Positions 31,348 through 42,545 of a stretch of 64,000 nucleotides of DNA are shown piece by piece. Positions within the stretch are counted from its first letter, which is position 1; every line of letters begins with the position of its first letter. The notes under the pieces are model-generated. The model was not told the DNA's origin. It saw only the letters and a program-made list of their open reading frames with translations, and did no database searches. The stretch is from Sphaerisporangium krabiense (GTDB lineage Bacteria > Actinomycetota > Actinomycetes > Streptosporangiales > Streptosporangiaceae): contig NZ_JACHBR010000001.1 of NCBI RefSeq assembly GCF_014200435.1, positions 3,937,501 through 4,001,500 of the forward strand, in the 5' to 3' direction. The position numbers were made by a program, and so were the translations under genes.

Positions 31348-32484
31348 CTACTTCAACGGGACGACCAGGATGCGGTCGTCGCCCGGCCTCGGGTTTCCCC
31401 GTCCGTCCTTGTTGCTCGTCCCCACGTACAGGTTCCTGTCCGGGGACGTCGCCACCGCGCGCAGCCGCCCGTACTCTCCCTTGAAGCGGGCGATCGGCTC
31501 GCCCACCCGGCCCGCCGCGGTCAGGGGGATCTGCCAGAGCCGCTGTCCCCGCAGCGCCGCCGCCCACAGGGACCCGCGCGCGTAGGCCAGCCCGGACGGT
31601 GAGGACTCGCTGGTCGGCCAGGTGAGCAGCGGGTCGGTGTACTTGCGTCCGCCGCCGAAGCCCTCGACCTCGGGCCAGCCGTAGTTGTGCCCCTTCTGGA
31701 TGAGGTTGACCTCGTCGTAGGTGTTCTGGCCGAACTCGGTGGCGTACATGCGGCCCGAGGGGTCCCAGGCCATGCCCTGCACGTTGCGGTGGCCGTAGGT
31801 CCAGACGACGCTGCCGAACGGGTTGCCGGGCGCGGGCCTGCCCTCGGTGGTCATGCGAAGGATCTTGCCGCCCAGCGAGCCGAGGTCCTGGGAGAGGGGA
31901 CGGTCGCCCGACTCGCCGGTCGAGGCGTACAGGTAGCCGTCCGGGCCGAACGCCAGGCGCCCGCCGTTGTGGATGGCGCCCTTGGGGATGCCGCTCAGGA
32001 TCGTCACCGGGTTCGACAGCGTCCGGTCGTAGCGGTAGCGCACGATGCGGTTGTCGTTCGCGGCCGTGAAGTACACGAAGACCGACCGGTCCTGGGCGAA
32101 CCTGGGCGAGACGGCGACACCGAGCAGCCCGCCCTCCCCGGCGGGGGACACGTTCCGGATCACTCCCACCTCGCCGACCCGCCCGGCCGGGGTGACGCGC
32201 AGCAGCCGGGCCGAGTCGCGCTCGGTGACCAGCGCGTCGCCGGAGGGCAGGAAGGCGACGGCCCACGGCACGGCCAGGTCCGCGACCAGGGTCCTCGGTG
32301 TCCTGGGCCCGCTCTCGGGCGTGACGGTGGGCGGCGCGGGCCGGGTGGCGGGCGGGTCGCCCGCGTCGGCGCGCCCGGCGCCGTCCGGGACGCACCCGGC
32401 CGTGAGCGCGGCCGCCAGCGCCCCGGCGAGCACCGTGGCGGCCGCGCCCCGGCGGGCCCCGCGGCGGAACGTTCGATTGGACAT
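31348..32484 (-). CDS. PQQ-type sugar dehydrogenase-like lipoprotein (beta-propeller)
   Basis: 378 residues. Signal peptide with lipobox LTAGC near residue 27-31, so a lipoprotein outside the membrane. The remainder matches the soluble glucose/aldose dehydrogenase (Asd/YliI) propeller: VPWAVAFLPSGDALVTERD, GEGGLLGVAVSPRF, HNGGRLAFGPDGYLYASTGE, YGHRNVQGMAWDPSGRMY, NYGWPEVEG. Such enzymes oxidise aldoses with PQQ; whether this host makes PQQ is not shown here. GGAGGAGG lies before ATG 32484. It is divergent from the D-hydroxyacid dehydrogenase. Confidence 0.88.
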   Translation of the reverse strand: MSNRTFRRGARRGAAATVLAGALAAALTAGCVPDGAGRADAGDPPATRPAPPTVTPESGPRTPRTLVADLAVPWAVAFLPSGDALVTERDSARLLRVTPAGRVGEVGVIRNVSPAGEGGLLGVAVSPRFAQDRSVFVYFTAANDNRIVRYRYDRTLSNPVTILSGIPKGAIHNGGRLAFGPDGYLYASTGESGDRPLSQDLGSLGGKILRMTTEGRPAPGNPFGSVVWTYGHRNVQGMAWDPSGRMYATEFGQNTYDEVNLIQKGHNYGWPEVEGFGGGRKYTDPLLTWPTSESSPSGLAYARGSLWAAALRGQRLWQIPLTAAGRVGEPIARFKGEYGRLRAVATSPDRNLYVGTSNKDGRGNPRPGDDRILVVPLK

Positions 32485-32565
32485 GTGACCTCCTCCGTGA
32501 ACTCCATACTCGCCCGCGGACGGCGAGGTTCCCGGCTGGCGGGGCGGTGGTTAGGGTTGACGGTC

Positions 32566-33474
32566 ATGAAGATTTGGGCTCCGTCTCAGGACGTCGTGGA
32601 CGTCCTGGCCGATCTGCCGGGCGTGGAGTGCGAGGTCTACGACGGCGGCCCCGAGCCGCCCAAGGGCGCGGACGAGGTGGAGGTCTGGATTCCTCCGCTG
32701 ATGCCGCCGCGCGCCACGGCCGGGATGCTCGCGCGCATGACGAGCCTGCGCCTGCTGCAGACCGTGTCGGCCGGTGTGGACGCCTACGTTCCGCATCTGC
32801 CGGACGGCGTGATCCTGTGCAACGCCCGCGGCGTGCACGACGCCGGCACCGCCGAGTGGGCCGTGGGCGCCATGATCGCGGTACTGCGCGAGTTCCCCGC
32901 CTTCGCCCTCGCCCAGGAGCGCGGCGAGTGGACCTACCGCCACACCGGCGTGCTCGCCGACGCCACCGTGCTGATCGTGGGATACGGCTCGATCGGCCAG
33001 GCGCTGGAGCGCCGCCTCGACGGCTTCGAGGTGGACGTCGTGCGCGTGGCGCGGACGCCGCGCGAGGGCGTGCACGGCGAGGACGAGCTTCCCCGCCTGC
33101 TGCCCGAGGCCGACGTGGTGGTGCTGCTCGTGCCGTCCACCTCGGGCACGGCCCGGCTCGTGGACGCCCGCTTCCTCGCGTCGATGAAGGACGGCGCGCT
33201 GCTGGTCAACGCCGCCAGGGGGCCGGTCGTGGACACCGGGGCGCTGCTCGCCGAGCTGCGCGCCGGCCGGCTGCGCGCCGCGCTGGACGTCACCGACCCC
33301 GAGCCGCTGCCCGCCGGCCACCCGCTGTGGTCGGCGCCGGGCGTGTTCATCACCCCGCACGTCGCCGGCAGCACGGCCGCCTCGCAGCGGCGGCTGCGTA
33401 AACTCCTGAGGTCTCAGATGCTGAGATACCTGTCCGGGGAACCGCTGAAGAACGTCATCACGGGCTCTTACTGA
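32566..33474 (+). CDS. D-isomer specific 2-hydroxyacid dehydrogenase
   Basis: 302 residues. NAD-binding VLIVGYGSIGQALERRL near 140, then LLPEADVVVLLVPSTSGTARLV and LLVNAARGPVVDTGALLAELRAG with the catalytic Arg. The Glu is in DVTDPEPLPAGHPLW and the His in ITPHVAGST. The N-terminal substrate half is short. It may act on phosphoglycerate-like or other 2-oxoacids; true serA is at 49.8 kb. ATG 32566 lies eight bases after TAGGGT, so it is probably leaderless. Confidence 0.88.
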   Translation: MKIWAPSQDVVDVLADLPGVECEVYDGGPEPPKGADEVEVWIPPLMPPRATAGMLARMTSLRLLQTVSAGVDAYVPHLPDGVILCNARGVHDAGTAEWAVGAMIAVLREFPAFALAQERGEWTYRHTGVLADATVLIVGYGSIGQALERRLDGFEVDVVRVARTPREGVHGEDELPRLLPEADVVVLLVPSTSGTARLVDARFLASMKDGALLVNAARGPVVDTGALLAELRAGRLRAALDVTDPEPLPAGHPLWSAPGVFITPHVAGSTAASQRRLRKLLRSQMLRYLSGEPLKNVITGSY

Positions 33475-33693
33475 CACGCTTGACATCCATTCCTGACTCG
33501 GAACGATAAGAAAGCAAAGTCAGACCGTGGCTGCCTCGTGACCTCCGCTGCGTACGGTGAATCTCACCGCGCGACCGTTCGGAAGGCGCGGCGGTTATCA
33601 GAACGGTGACGACCGGACGGTTGTCGCCTCCCGCGCCACCGGTCGAGCGGGACACTGGCGACGTGACAGGGATGAGCCGCATGGGCGACGACG

Positions 33694-36339
33694 TTGAACG
33701 GCCTACGTGACCCGAGGGTCCCGCTGACCGCCGCGGCCGGTCTCGGTGCGGTGGCGCTCGCGGCCGCCCTCCTGGTCAACGGGTCCTCCGTGGTCGTCAC
33801 CGCGGTGGCGGGGGTCGTCGCGGGCCTCGTGGCCGCCGCGGGGCTGCTGGTCGGCTCCGTGCGCGCCGCGCGCCGCTCGCGCCGCCGCCGTGCCTCGTCC
33901 CTGCGCCGCCTGGCCTTCGGGTCGATCATCTGGCTCACCGGCGAGGGGGTGCGCCCCATCGCCGAGGGCACGCCCTTCGTGCTCACCTTCGCCGACGTGC
34001 TGTTACTCGTCGGCGTCCTGCTCCTGGCCTTCGGCTGCGGGAGCACCGCGCGCCGGACCGCCTACGGCCGGTCGCTGCTCCACTACGCGGCGGGCGCCTA
34101 CGTCGGCGCGGCGTCGCTGTTCATGATCTGCTGGGTCACGCTGCTCGCCCCCGTCTACGCCAGGACCGACGAGCCCGGCTCCCTGGCCTCGCCGGTCGTG
34201 TGCCTGCTCGCGACCTGCGCCGTCGCCCCGGCCGTGCTGGCCTCGCGCTCGCCCGAGCGGCGCATGGGCCTCGGCGCGCTCGGCGTGCTCGCCGCGATCA
34301 CCGTCCAGGAGTTCGCGACCTCGGTAGGCCGGGCCGCCGCGGACGGCCAGCCGTCCCTCATCGCGGGCATGCTGGCCCCGGTCGCGTTCCTCCTGCTCGC
34401 GGTCACCCCCTGGTCGGGCCGGGCCCGCCCCCGTCGCGGCTGGCCCGCCGCCGTGGTGGACGCCACGCCGCTGGCCCTGGTCGCCGTCGCGACCGTCGTC
34501 GTCGCCGTACGGGTGGTGACCGGCGGGCCGGGGCCGTGGACTCCCGCGCTGCCGGTCGTGGCGGGGTCGGTCGTGCTGGTGCTGCTGGTCAAGGTGTTCG
34601 TCCTGGACATCTCCACCGCCAGCATGCGGGGCACGCTGGAGTCGGGGGAGCGCCAGCTCGTCCAGCTCGCCGAGCACGCCGGGGACGTCGTCCTGGTCGT
34701 GGACCACGACGGCGTGATCCGCGAGATGGGCGCCGGGGTGGAGGCCATGTACGGCTACCGCCCGCAGGACCTGCTCGGCCAGCCCATCTACGGCTACGTC
34801 CACCCCGAGGACGTCCCGCCCATCCAGACCGCGCTGCGCGGCATGGCCGCCGACGAGGACGGCGACCGTCCCGGCGCCTGCCGCCTCGCCTGCCGGGTGC
34901 GCGCCGCCGACGGCACCTGGCGGCCCGCCGAGTCCGTCGCCACCCGCCACCCGCGCGAGGGTGAGGACCTGGTCCTGATCTCCACGCGCGACGTCAGCGA
35001 CCAGGTCGCGCTGCGCAACCAGGTCACCCACCTGACCTTCCACGACGGCGTGACCGGCCTGCCGAACCGCGCCTACTTCGAGGAGCGCACCCGCGAGGTG
35101 CTGGCCCGCAGGGGCGCCTCCCGCGCCGCCGTGATCTTCATGGACCTGGACGGCTTCACCGGCGTCAACGACTCGGTGGGGCACGCCAGCGGCGACTACC
35201 TGCTCAGCCAGGCCGCCCGGCGGCTGCGCGCGGCCGTCAGCACCGACGACACGCTGGCCCGGTGGGGCGGCGACGAGTTCGCGCTCCTGCTCGAGTCCGG
35301 CGGTTCCGGGTCGGCCGACGCGCAGTCGGCCATCGACCTCGCGGAGCGGTTGCTGCGCGCGGTGTCCACCGAGCCGTTCCGCGTGGCCGACCGCGACATC
35401 GCGCTGACGGCCAGCGTCGGCGTGGCCTTCGCCGAGGACGGCCTGCCCGCCGGCGACCTGATCCGCAACGCCGACGTCGCGATGACCCGCGCCAAGGAGC
35501 ACGGCGGCCGCCGGGTCGAGGTCTTCGCCGCGCACATGCACGCCGACGTCGTGCGCCGCCTGGAGCTGGCCGCGGATCTTCAGCGCGCCCTGCTGGCCGA
35601 GCAGTTCGCGGTCGAGTACCAGCCGGTGGTGGACCTCGCCACCTCGCGGATCACGGCCGTGGAGGCCCTGGTGCGCTGGTGGTCGGGCGGGGCGTTCGTG
35701 CCGCCGCAGCAGTTCCTCGGCGCCGCCGAGGACACGGGGCTGATCGTCCCGCTCGGCGAGTGGATCCTGCGCGAGGCGTGCCGCGAGGTCGCGGCCTGGC
35801 GGGCCTCATCCTGGGACATCGGCCTGTCGCTCAACCTGTCCAGCCGCCAGATCACCGCGCCCCGGTTCGTGGAGACCGTCGAGGCCGCGCTCGCCGACAG
35901 CGGCCTGCCCGCGAGCGCCCTCACCCTCGAAGTGATCGAGGAGATGCTGGTCGAGGACGCCGAGGAGGTCATCGAGCGGCTCACCTCGCTGCGCGCGCTC
36001 GGCGTGCGGCTGGCCATCGACGACTTCGGCACCGGCTACGCCTCCCTGGCCCTGCTGCGCACGCTGCCCGTCGACATCATCAAGATCGACCCGTCGTTCG
36101 TGTCCGGCCTGGGCCGCGACGAGGCGCTCACGCTGCTGACCCGCACCATCGTCCGGCTCGGCCACGACCTCGGGCTGACCGTCGTGGCCGAGGGCATCGA
36201 ACGGCCGGAGCAGCTCGACCTCCTGCGCGAGATGGGCTGCTCGCGCGGCCAGGGCTACCTGGTGGCGCGGCCGATGGCGCCCCGGGGCGTGGACACCCTC
36301 ATGCGCACGGACTGCCCGCCGCTGCAGAACACCGCCTGA
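33694..36339 (+). CDS. Membrane PAS-GGDEF-EAL protein (cyclic di-GMP turnover)
   Basis: About 881 residues. Eight to nine hydrophobic segments (residues 10-315), a PAS domain (QLAEHAGDVVLVVDHDGVI near 325 to 425), GGDEF (ARWGGDEFALLLE near 525) and EAL from about 650. The EAL catalytic set is complete: VEALVRWW, SLNLSSRQ, LEVIEEML, IDDFGTGYASL, IKIDPSFV, AEGIERPE and GQGYLVARPM. The residues five before GGDEF are S-T-D-D, so the usual RxxD inhibitory site is missing. The start is doubtful: TTG 33694 is the first start after the stop and lacks a clear ribosome site. Confidence 0.82.
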   Translation: MNGLRDPRVPLTAAAGLGAVALAAALLVNGSSVVVTAVAGVVAGLVAAAGLLVGSVRAARRSRRRRASSLRRLAFGSIIWLTGEGVRPIAEGTPFVLTFADVLLLVGVLLLAFGCGSTARRTAYGRSLLHYAAGAYVGAASLFMICWVTLLAPVYARTDEPGSLASPVVCLLATCAVAPAVLASRSPERRMGLGALGVLAAITVQEFATSVGRAAADGQPSLIAGMLAPVAFLLLAVTPWSGRARPRRGWPAAVVDATPLALVAVATVVVAVRVVTGGPGPWTPALPVVAGSVVLVLLVKVFVLDISTASMRGTLESGERQLVQLAEHAGDVVLVVDHDGVIREMGAGVEAMYGYRPQDLLGQPIYGYVHPEDVPPIQTALRGMAADEDGDRPGACRLACRVRAADGTWRPAESVATRHPREGEDLVLISTRDVSDQVALRNQVTHLTFHDGVTGLPNRAYFEERTREVLARRGASRAAVIFMDLDGFTGVNDSVGHASGDYLLSQAARRLRAAVSTDDTLARWGGDEFALLLESGGSGSADAQSAIDLAERLLRAVSTEPFRVADRDIALTASVGVAFAEDGLPAGDLIRNADVAMTRAKEHGGRRVEVFAAHMHADVVRRLELAADLQRALLAEQFAVEYQPVVDLATSRITAVEALVRWWSGGAFVPPQQFLGAAEDTGLIVPLGEWILREACREVAAWRASSWDIGLSLNLSSRQITAPRFVETVEAALADSGLPASALTLEVIEEMLVEDAEEVIERLTSLRALGVRLAIDDFGTGYASLALLRTLPVDIIKIDPSFVSGLGRDEALTLLTRTIVRLGHDLGLTVVAEGIERPEQLDLLREMGCSRGQGYLVARPMAPRGVDTLMRTDCPPLQNTA

Positions 36340-36453
36340 CCGTTCCGGGCGGGCATCCCGGCGAACGGGCACGGGCGGGGCCCGGCGTGGCGTCCCGCGC
36401 CGGGGCCGCCCGCCGTCCGAGATCCCATATCGTGAGACTTGTTGTCCGGGGAT

Positions 36454-36484
36454 TTGACACGTCGGTTGTGTCAGGGGCTATCGT
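36454..36484 (+). promoter_or_regulatory. ilvB promoter with dyad over the -35
   Basis: TTGACA at 36454-36459 and TATCGT at 36479-36484 (19-bp spacer; GCTATC at 17 bp is an alternative). The dyad TGACAC-N7-GTGTCA (36455-36473) covers the -35. The leader peptide ATG lies seven bases after the -10, so the leader mRNA is leaderless. Confidence 0.65.
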
Positions 36485-36490
36485 TGCGGC

Positions 36491-36568
36491 ATGCGTAACA
36501 CTGGGGACCAGATCGCCGGGCTCGTCCGGCTCGATGGCGTAGTACTTCGCCGGCGCGCGGGTCGCTGA
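36491..36568 (+). CDS. ilvB leader peptide (attenuation)
   Basis: 25 codons starting ATG CGT AAC ACT and including Ile, then [15 protein letters not shown] and a TGA. The Leu/Val/Ile codons in the last two thirds are what a branched-chain attenuator needs. The first part can pair with the RNA just after the stop: CTGGGGAC (36501-36508) with GTCCCCAG (36575-36582). A T-run terminator follows. Confidence 0.75.
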   Translation: MRNTGDQIAGLVRLDGVVLRRRAGR

Positions 36569-36592
36569 CGGAGAGTCCCCAGCCTGCGCGCA

Positions 36593-36630
36593 GCCCCAGC
36601 ACCGCCTCTCGGCGGGGCGGGGCATTTTTT
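36593..36630 (+). terminator. ilvB attenuator terminator
   Basis: Stem GCCCC...CCGCC (36593-36606) with GGCGG...GGGGC (36611-36623), then A and six Ts (36625-36630). T-runs are rare in this DNA, so the intrinsic terminator is significant. Confidence 0.85.
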
Positions 36631-36669
36631 ATGGCCACACCCAGCTCAGCCACGCGAGGAAACGAGCCG

Positions 36670-38421
36670 ATGACCGAAGAATTGACAGGTGCGCAGGCCC
36701 TGGTTCGGGCGCTGGAGCACGTCGGGGTCGACACGGTGTTCGGAATTCCCGGCGGCACCATCCTGCCCGCCTACGACCCGCTCTACGACAGCACCAAGGT
36801 CAGGCACGTCCTTGTACGGCACGAGCAGGGCGCCGGCCACGCGGCCGAGGGGTACGCCCAGGCCACCGGCCGTGTCGGGGTCTGCATGGCCACCAGCGGG
36901 CCCGGCGCGACGAACCTGGTCACCGCCATCGCCGACGCCTACATGGACTCGGTGCCGATCGTCGCCATCACCGGGCAGGTCGCCACGCCGCTGATCGGCA
37001 CCGACGCGTTCCAGGAAGCCGACATCTGCGGCATCACCATGCCGATCACCAAGCACAACTTCCTGGTCACCGACGTCGCCGACATCCCGCGCATCGTCGC
37101 CGAGGCGTTCCACATCGCCTCGACGGGACGGCCGGGGCCGGTCCTGGTCGACATCCCCAAGGACGTCCTGCAGACCAAGGGCCCCTTCTCCTGGCCGCCC
37201 ACCATGCGGCTGCCGGGCTACCGTCCGGTCACCCGGCCGCACTCCAAGCAGATCAGGGAGGCCGCGCGCCTCATGGCCGAGGCCAGGCGGCCCGTGCTGT
37301 ACGTCGGCGGTGGCGTCCACAAGGCCGGCGCCGCGGCCGAGCTGACCCAGCTCGCCGAGCTGACCGGCATCCCGGTGGTCACCACGCTGATGGCCCGGGG
37401 CACCTTCCCCGACAGCCACCCGCTGCACCTGGGCATGCCGGGCATGCACGGCACGGTCGCGGCCGTCGGGGCGCTCCAGCGCAGTGACCTGATCATCGCC
37501 CTCGGCACCCGCTTCGACGACCGCGTGACCGGCAGGCTGGACAGCTTCGCCCCGCACGCCAAGGTGATCCACGCCGACATCGACCCGGCCGAGATCTCCA
37601 AGAACCGGCACGCCGACGTCCCCATCGTGGGCGACTGCCGCGAGGTCCTCACCGACCTGATCGGGGCCGTCAAGCACGAGCAGGCCGAGGGGCACGGCGG
37701 CGACTACGCCGCCTGGTGGAGCATCCTGAACGGCTACAAGGAGACCTACTCCCTCGGGTACGACGACTTCGCCGACGGCTCGCTCGCCCCGCAGCACGTC
37801 ATCAAGCGGCTCGGCGAGATCGTCGGCCCGGACGCCCTCTACCTCGCCGGCGTGGGCCAGCACCAGATGTGGGCCTCGCAGTTCATCTCCTACGAGCGGC
37901 CGGGGGCGTTCATCAACTCCGGCGGCGCGGGCACGATGGGCTTCGCGGTGCCCGCGGCCATGGGCGCCAAGATGGGCAGGCCGGACGCCGTGGTGTGGGC
38001 CATCGACGGCGACGGCTGCTTCCAGATGACCAACCAGGAGCTCGCCACCTGCGCGCTGGAAGGCGTGCCGATCAAGGTCGCCGTGATCAACAACGGCAAC
38101 CTCGGCATGGTCCGGCAGTGGCAGACGTTGTTCTACAACGAGCGCTATTCCAACACCGACCTGCAGGCGGTGCGCCGGATTCCCGACTTCGTGAAGCTCG
38201 CGGAGGCGTACGGTTGTGTCGGCCTGCGGTGCGAGCGCCCCGAGGACGTCGACGCGACGATCCGCAAGGCCATGGAGATCAACGACGTGCCGGTGGTCGT
38301 CGACTTCGTCGTCCACAAGGACGCCATGGTCTGGCCCATGGTCGCGGCGGGCACCAGCAACGACGAGATCAAGATCGCGCGGGACATGGCTCCCGTGTGG
38401 GACAACGAGGAGGACCTGTGA
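36670..38421 (+). CDS. ilvB: Acetolactate synthase large subunit
   Basis: 583 residues. ThDP/FAD enzyme making acetolactate or acetohydroxybutyrate, the first common step to Val, Leu and Ile. Signatures: [14 protein letters not shown], the ThDP glutamate in [38 protein letters not shown], and the [12 protein letters not shown] with [12 protein letters not shown]hDP motif. ATG 36670 has GAGGAAAC before it. The in-frame ATG at 36631 directly abuts the T-run of the terminator and is rejected. First gene of ilvBNC, under leader-peptide attenuation. Confidence 0.96.
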   Translation: MTEELTGAQALVRALEHVGVDTVFGIPGGTILPAYDPLYDSTKVRHVLVRHEQGAGHAAEGYAQATGRVGVCMATSGPGATNLVTAIADAYMDSVPIVAITGQVATPLIGTDAFQEADICGITMPITKHNFLVTDVADIPRIVAEAFHIASTGRPGPVLVDIPKDVLQTKGPFSWPPTMRLPGYRPVTRPHSKQIREAARLMAEARRPVLYVGGGVHKAGAAAELTQLAELTGIPVVTTLMARGTFPDSHPLHLGMPGMHGTVAAVGALQRSDLIIALGTRFDDRVTGRLDSFAPHAKVIHADIDPAEISKNRHADVPIVGDCREVLTDLIGAVKHEQAEGHGGDYAAWWSILNGYKETYSLGYDDFADGSLAPQHVIKRLGEIVGPDALYLAGVGQHQMWASQFISYERPGAFINSGGAGTMGFAVPAAMGAKMGRPDAVVWAIDGDGCFQMTNQELATCALEGVPIKVAVINNGNLGMVRQWQTLFYNERYSNTDLQAVRRIPDFVKLAEAYGCVGLRCERPEDVDATIRKAMEINDVPVVVDFVVHKDAMVWPMVAAGTSNDEIKIARDMAPVWDNEEDL

Positions 38422-38479
38422 CCGGGCATCTGCCCCGCGCGCGGTCCGGACGCCTGACAGGTTTCGCGGGAGGGAACGC

Positions 38480-40031
<1,552 letters not shown>

Positions 40032-40055
40032 CCTTCTCCCGGGCGTGACTCTCAG

Positions 40056-40100
40056 GACGAGGCCGGTTCCCCCCTATTCGGGGTGAGGGCCGGCCTCGTC
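40056..40100 (+). terminator. Terminator after ilvC
   Basis: 11-bp perfect outer stem GACGAGGCCGG (40056-40066) with CCGGCCTCGTC (40090-40100), plus an inner CCCC/GGGG pairing. It may serve both convergent genes. Confidence 0.8.
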
Positions 40101-40119
40101 GCTCATCCTCGGCGTTCGT

Positions 40120-41679
40120 TCAGCACGAGACGGGCTTGCGCCAGGAGCATTCGAGGTCGCCGTCCGGCGCCGGCTTGGCGCTCCTGTGCGCGCCGGTCGT
40201 GTCCGCGGGCGTCGTCCGGGAGAACCTCGCCAGCCGCACGGCCACCGCGTCCTCGAAGTCCTTGAGGCTCCCCGACAGGTAGTTGTTGGTCAGGATGGAG
40301 AAGACGAGCGGCTCGCCGTCCACGCCGGTCACGTAGCCCGACAGGCCGCTGACCCCGGTGAGCGAGCCGGTCTTGGCGTGGACGTTGCCGGCCGCGGGGG
40401 TCCCGGCCATGCGACTGCGCAGCGTGCCGCCGGTGAGGCGGTCGGAGACGCCCGCGACGGGCAGCGCGTCGTACCAGGCCGGGAACCACGGCTTGGCGCG
40501 CAGCGCGATCAGGTAGGCCGTCAGCTCGCCCGGCGTGACGCCGTCCGCGCGTGACAGCCCGGAGCCGTCGCGCAGGCTCAGCGCCTTGATCCCGTTGGCG
40601 GCGGCGAACGCCCGGGTCACGGCCAGCCCGGCGCTCCAGCTTCCCGCGCCGGACACCTTGCGGCCCATCGCCTTGGTGAGGATCTCGGCGTGCATGTTGT
40701 TGCTCAGCTTCATGAACGGCACCAGCAGCTCGCGCAGGGGCATGGACGTCCGCGCGGCGACGCTCGTGGCCGTCCCCGGCGCCGCGCCCCGTGACGTGCG
40801 GCCGAGCACGCGGACGCCGTGCCGGGTCAGCGCCGTCCTGAACAGCGACGCGGCGTACCCGGTGGGGTCGTCCACGGCGATCCACTCGTCGTAGGCGCCG
40901 GCGACGGTGCCGGTGACGACGATCCTGTTCGTGCCGTGCTCCCGGGTCACGGTCACGTCGGTCCTCGCACCCGTCGTGGCGTGGTTCTCGATCGTGACGT
41001 GGCCGGTCTGCGGCGTGGTGCCCACCTTGGCGGGCGAGCCCTGCGCACCGCCCGGCGCCACCGAGACGATCAGCGACCCGGCGTCGTAGTCGGTGTCCGG
41101 CGCGGCGGTGAGCGCCGAGATCTGCGCCGCGTAGGAGTACGGCTCGTCGTCCTGCGCCCAGTCGGTGCCGAGGCGCGAGGCGTCGAACCACGTGTCGTCC
41201 GCCACCAGCCTGCCGGTGACCAGCTTGACCCCGGCGGAGGCGACCTTGGCCGCGAGCGCGTCGTAGTCCGAGGCGAGCATGGTCGGGTCGCCGGTCCCCT
41301 TCAGGTACAGGTCGCCCGTCAGCGTCGCCCCCGCCCGGCGGCCCGCGCTCAGCACGCTCGTGGTGAAGCGGTAGTCGAGGCCGAGGGTGTCCACGGCGGC
41401 GGCCGAGGTCAGCAGCTTGGTGTTCGACGCCGGGGCGAGCACCTTGCCCGCGTCCTTGGCGTACAACTGCTCGCCGGTCGCGGCGCTCCTGACGACGAGG
41501 CCGGAGCCGGCCACGACCAGGCGCGGATCGCCGAGCAGGCGGTCCAGGTCCTGGACGAGGTCCGTGACCCCCGGCGCCGGGTCGTCGGCCGTGGCGGTGG
41601 CCCCGCCCGTGGCCTGCGTGAGGGTCGCGGCCAGGGCCGCCGCCACCGACAGGGTGATCCATGGTCTGCGCTTGCGCAC
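40120..41679 (-). CDS. dacB: D-alanyl-D-alanine carboxypeptidase/endopeptidase (PBP4, S13 family)
   Basis: 519 residues. N-terminal signal peptide (RKRRPWITLSVAAALAATL). Penicillin-binding motifs in order: SNTK (in APASNTKLLTSAAA near 85), SNN (LSNNMHAEIL near 325) and KTG (HAKTGSLTGVSGLSGYV near 435). The long insert between the first two is typical of S13 enzymes, which trim or cut peptidoglycan peptides. GTG 41679 has GGAGG five bases before it. It is convergent with ilvC. Confidence 0.93.
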   Translation of the reverse strand: MRKRRPWITLSVAAALAATLTQATGGATATADDPAPGVTDLVQDLDRLLGDPRLVVAGSGLVVRSAATGEQLYAKDAGKVLAPASNTKLLTSAAAVDTLGLDYRFTTSVLSAGRRAGATLTGDLYLKGTGDPTMLASDYDALAAKVASAGVKLVTGRLVADDTWFDASRLGTDWAQDDEPYSYAAQISALTAAPDTDYDAGSLIVSVAPGGAQGSPAKVGTTPQTGHVTIENHATTGARTDVTVTREHGTNRIVVTGTVAGAYDEWIAVDDPTGYAASLFRTALTRHGVRVLGRTSRGAAPGTATSVAARTSMPLRELLVPFMKLSNNMHAEILTKAMGRKVSGAGSWSAGLAVTRAFAAANGIKALSLRDGSGLSRADGVTPGELTAYLIALRAKPWFPAWYDALPVAGVSDRLTGGTLRSRMAGTPAAGNVHAKTGSLTGVSGLSGYVTGVDGEPLVFSILTNNYLSGSLKDFEDAVAVRLARFSRTTPADTTGAHRSAKPAPDGDLECSWRKPVSC

Positions 41680-41842
41680 TCATGCCTCCGAGTAGGGGGT
41701 TGCACGGATCATCGGCGAGATCGCCGGCGCGGGCGATACGAGAACCTCCGTATGTCCCGCCCGCTGCCCCGGCGATCACGGCCCGGTGGCCGGCGACGGA
41801 AGGGCATCGACACGCCTTGCCCGGCGTGGTCCCGGCCGCGTC

Positions 41843-42382
41843 TCAGGTGGCCGTCGTCAGGACGAACGCGCACTCGCCGAACGACACCTCGTCGCCGATG
41901 CGCACCCGCGCGGGACCGACCAGCCGCCAGCCGTTCAGGCGCGTCCCGTTGAGCGACCCGAGGTCGATCAGCATCCAGTCCTCGGTGTCCCGCCGCAGCT
42001 CGGCGTGTACGCGCGAGACCGTGAGGTCGGTCAGCACCAGATCGCACTCCGACCCCCGCCCGACCACGTACCGCACGCGGCTGTCCCCGGGCAGCGCGAG
42101 CCGGGGGAGCCTGGGCCGCTTCCAGGCGCTCTCGACCCGGTTGGTGAACTCGGAGATCGCCGCGACGGACTCGGTGAACCTGCGCCGCCACTTCCCGCGC
42201 GGCGGCAGGTCGGACACGAGGTCGGTCAGCTCGACCTGACTGCGCGCCCGCAGCGCCTGGTCGACCCGTCCGAGGAACGTGTCGTGTGAGATCTTCCCCT
42301 CGGCGGCATGATCGCGCAGTTGATCGATCGCGCGATCACGATCCCCGTCGGAGGCGCGCACAGGCGGGTGCGTCGAACTCAT
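41843..42382 (-). CDS. DUF1707-FHA domain protein
   Basis: 179 residues. N-terminal DUF1707 (RASDGDRDRAIDQLRDHAAEGKIS in two parts, then FLGRVDQALRARSQVELTDLVSDL). The C-terminal FHA phosphothreonine reader has YVVGRGSECDLVLTDLTVSRVHAELR, DLGSLNGTRLNG and GDEVSFGE. FHA proteins bind targets of Ser/Thr kinases. No membrane segment is present. Divergent from padR. Confidence 0.92.
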   Translation of the reverse strand: MSSTHPPVRASDGDRDRAIDQLRDHAAEGKISHDTFLGRVDQALRARSQVELTDLVSDLPPRGKWRRRFTESVAAISEFTNRVESAWKRPRLPRLALPGDSRVRYVVGRGSECDLVLTDLTVSRVHAELRRDTEDWMLIDLGSLNGTRLNGWRLVGPARVRIGDEVSFGECAFVLTTAT

Positions 42383-42508
42383 GTCCCGAGTATCGGTCTG
42401 GCAACGGCAGGGTGTCCAGAATATACGGGATCTCGGCCATTACGGCGAGCCCATTCCCGCCCGTTGCGAGCGGCCGTCAGTCCGGCTCCGACAGAACCGG
42501 GATGTGGG

Positions 42509-42538
42509 TTGTGCGGAGCATACCGAGTATGCATACTC
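42509..42538 (+). promoter_or_regulatory. padR operon promoter with palindromic operator
   Basis: TTGTGC (42509-42514), 17 bp, CATACT (42532-42537). The perfect 14-bp palindrome GAGTATGCATACTC (42525-42538) covers the -10. ATG 42546 follows eight bases after the -10, implying a leaderless, self-repressed transcript. Confidence 0.7.
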
Positions 42539-42545
42539 AGTATTC

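Noticed and set aside
32566-33474. Second serA
   Set aside because: It lacks the allosteric and ACT domains, and the true long-form serA is at 49784.
36631-36669. ATG 36631 as ilvB start
   Set aside because: It directly follows the six Ts of the attenuator terminator and has no ribosome site; ATG 36670 has GAGGAAAC and fits homologues.
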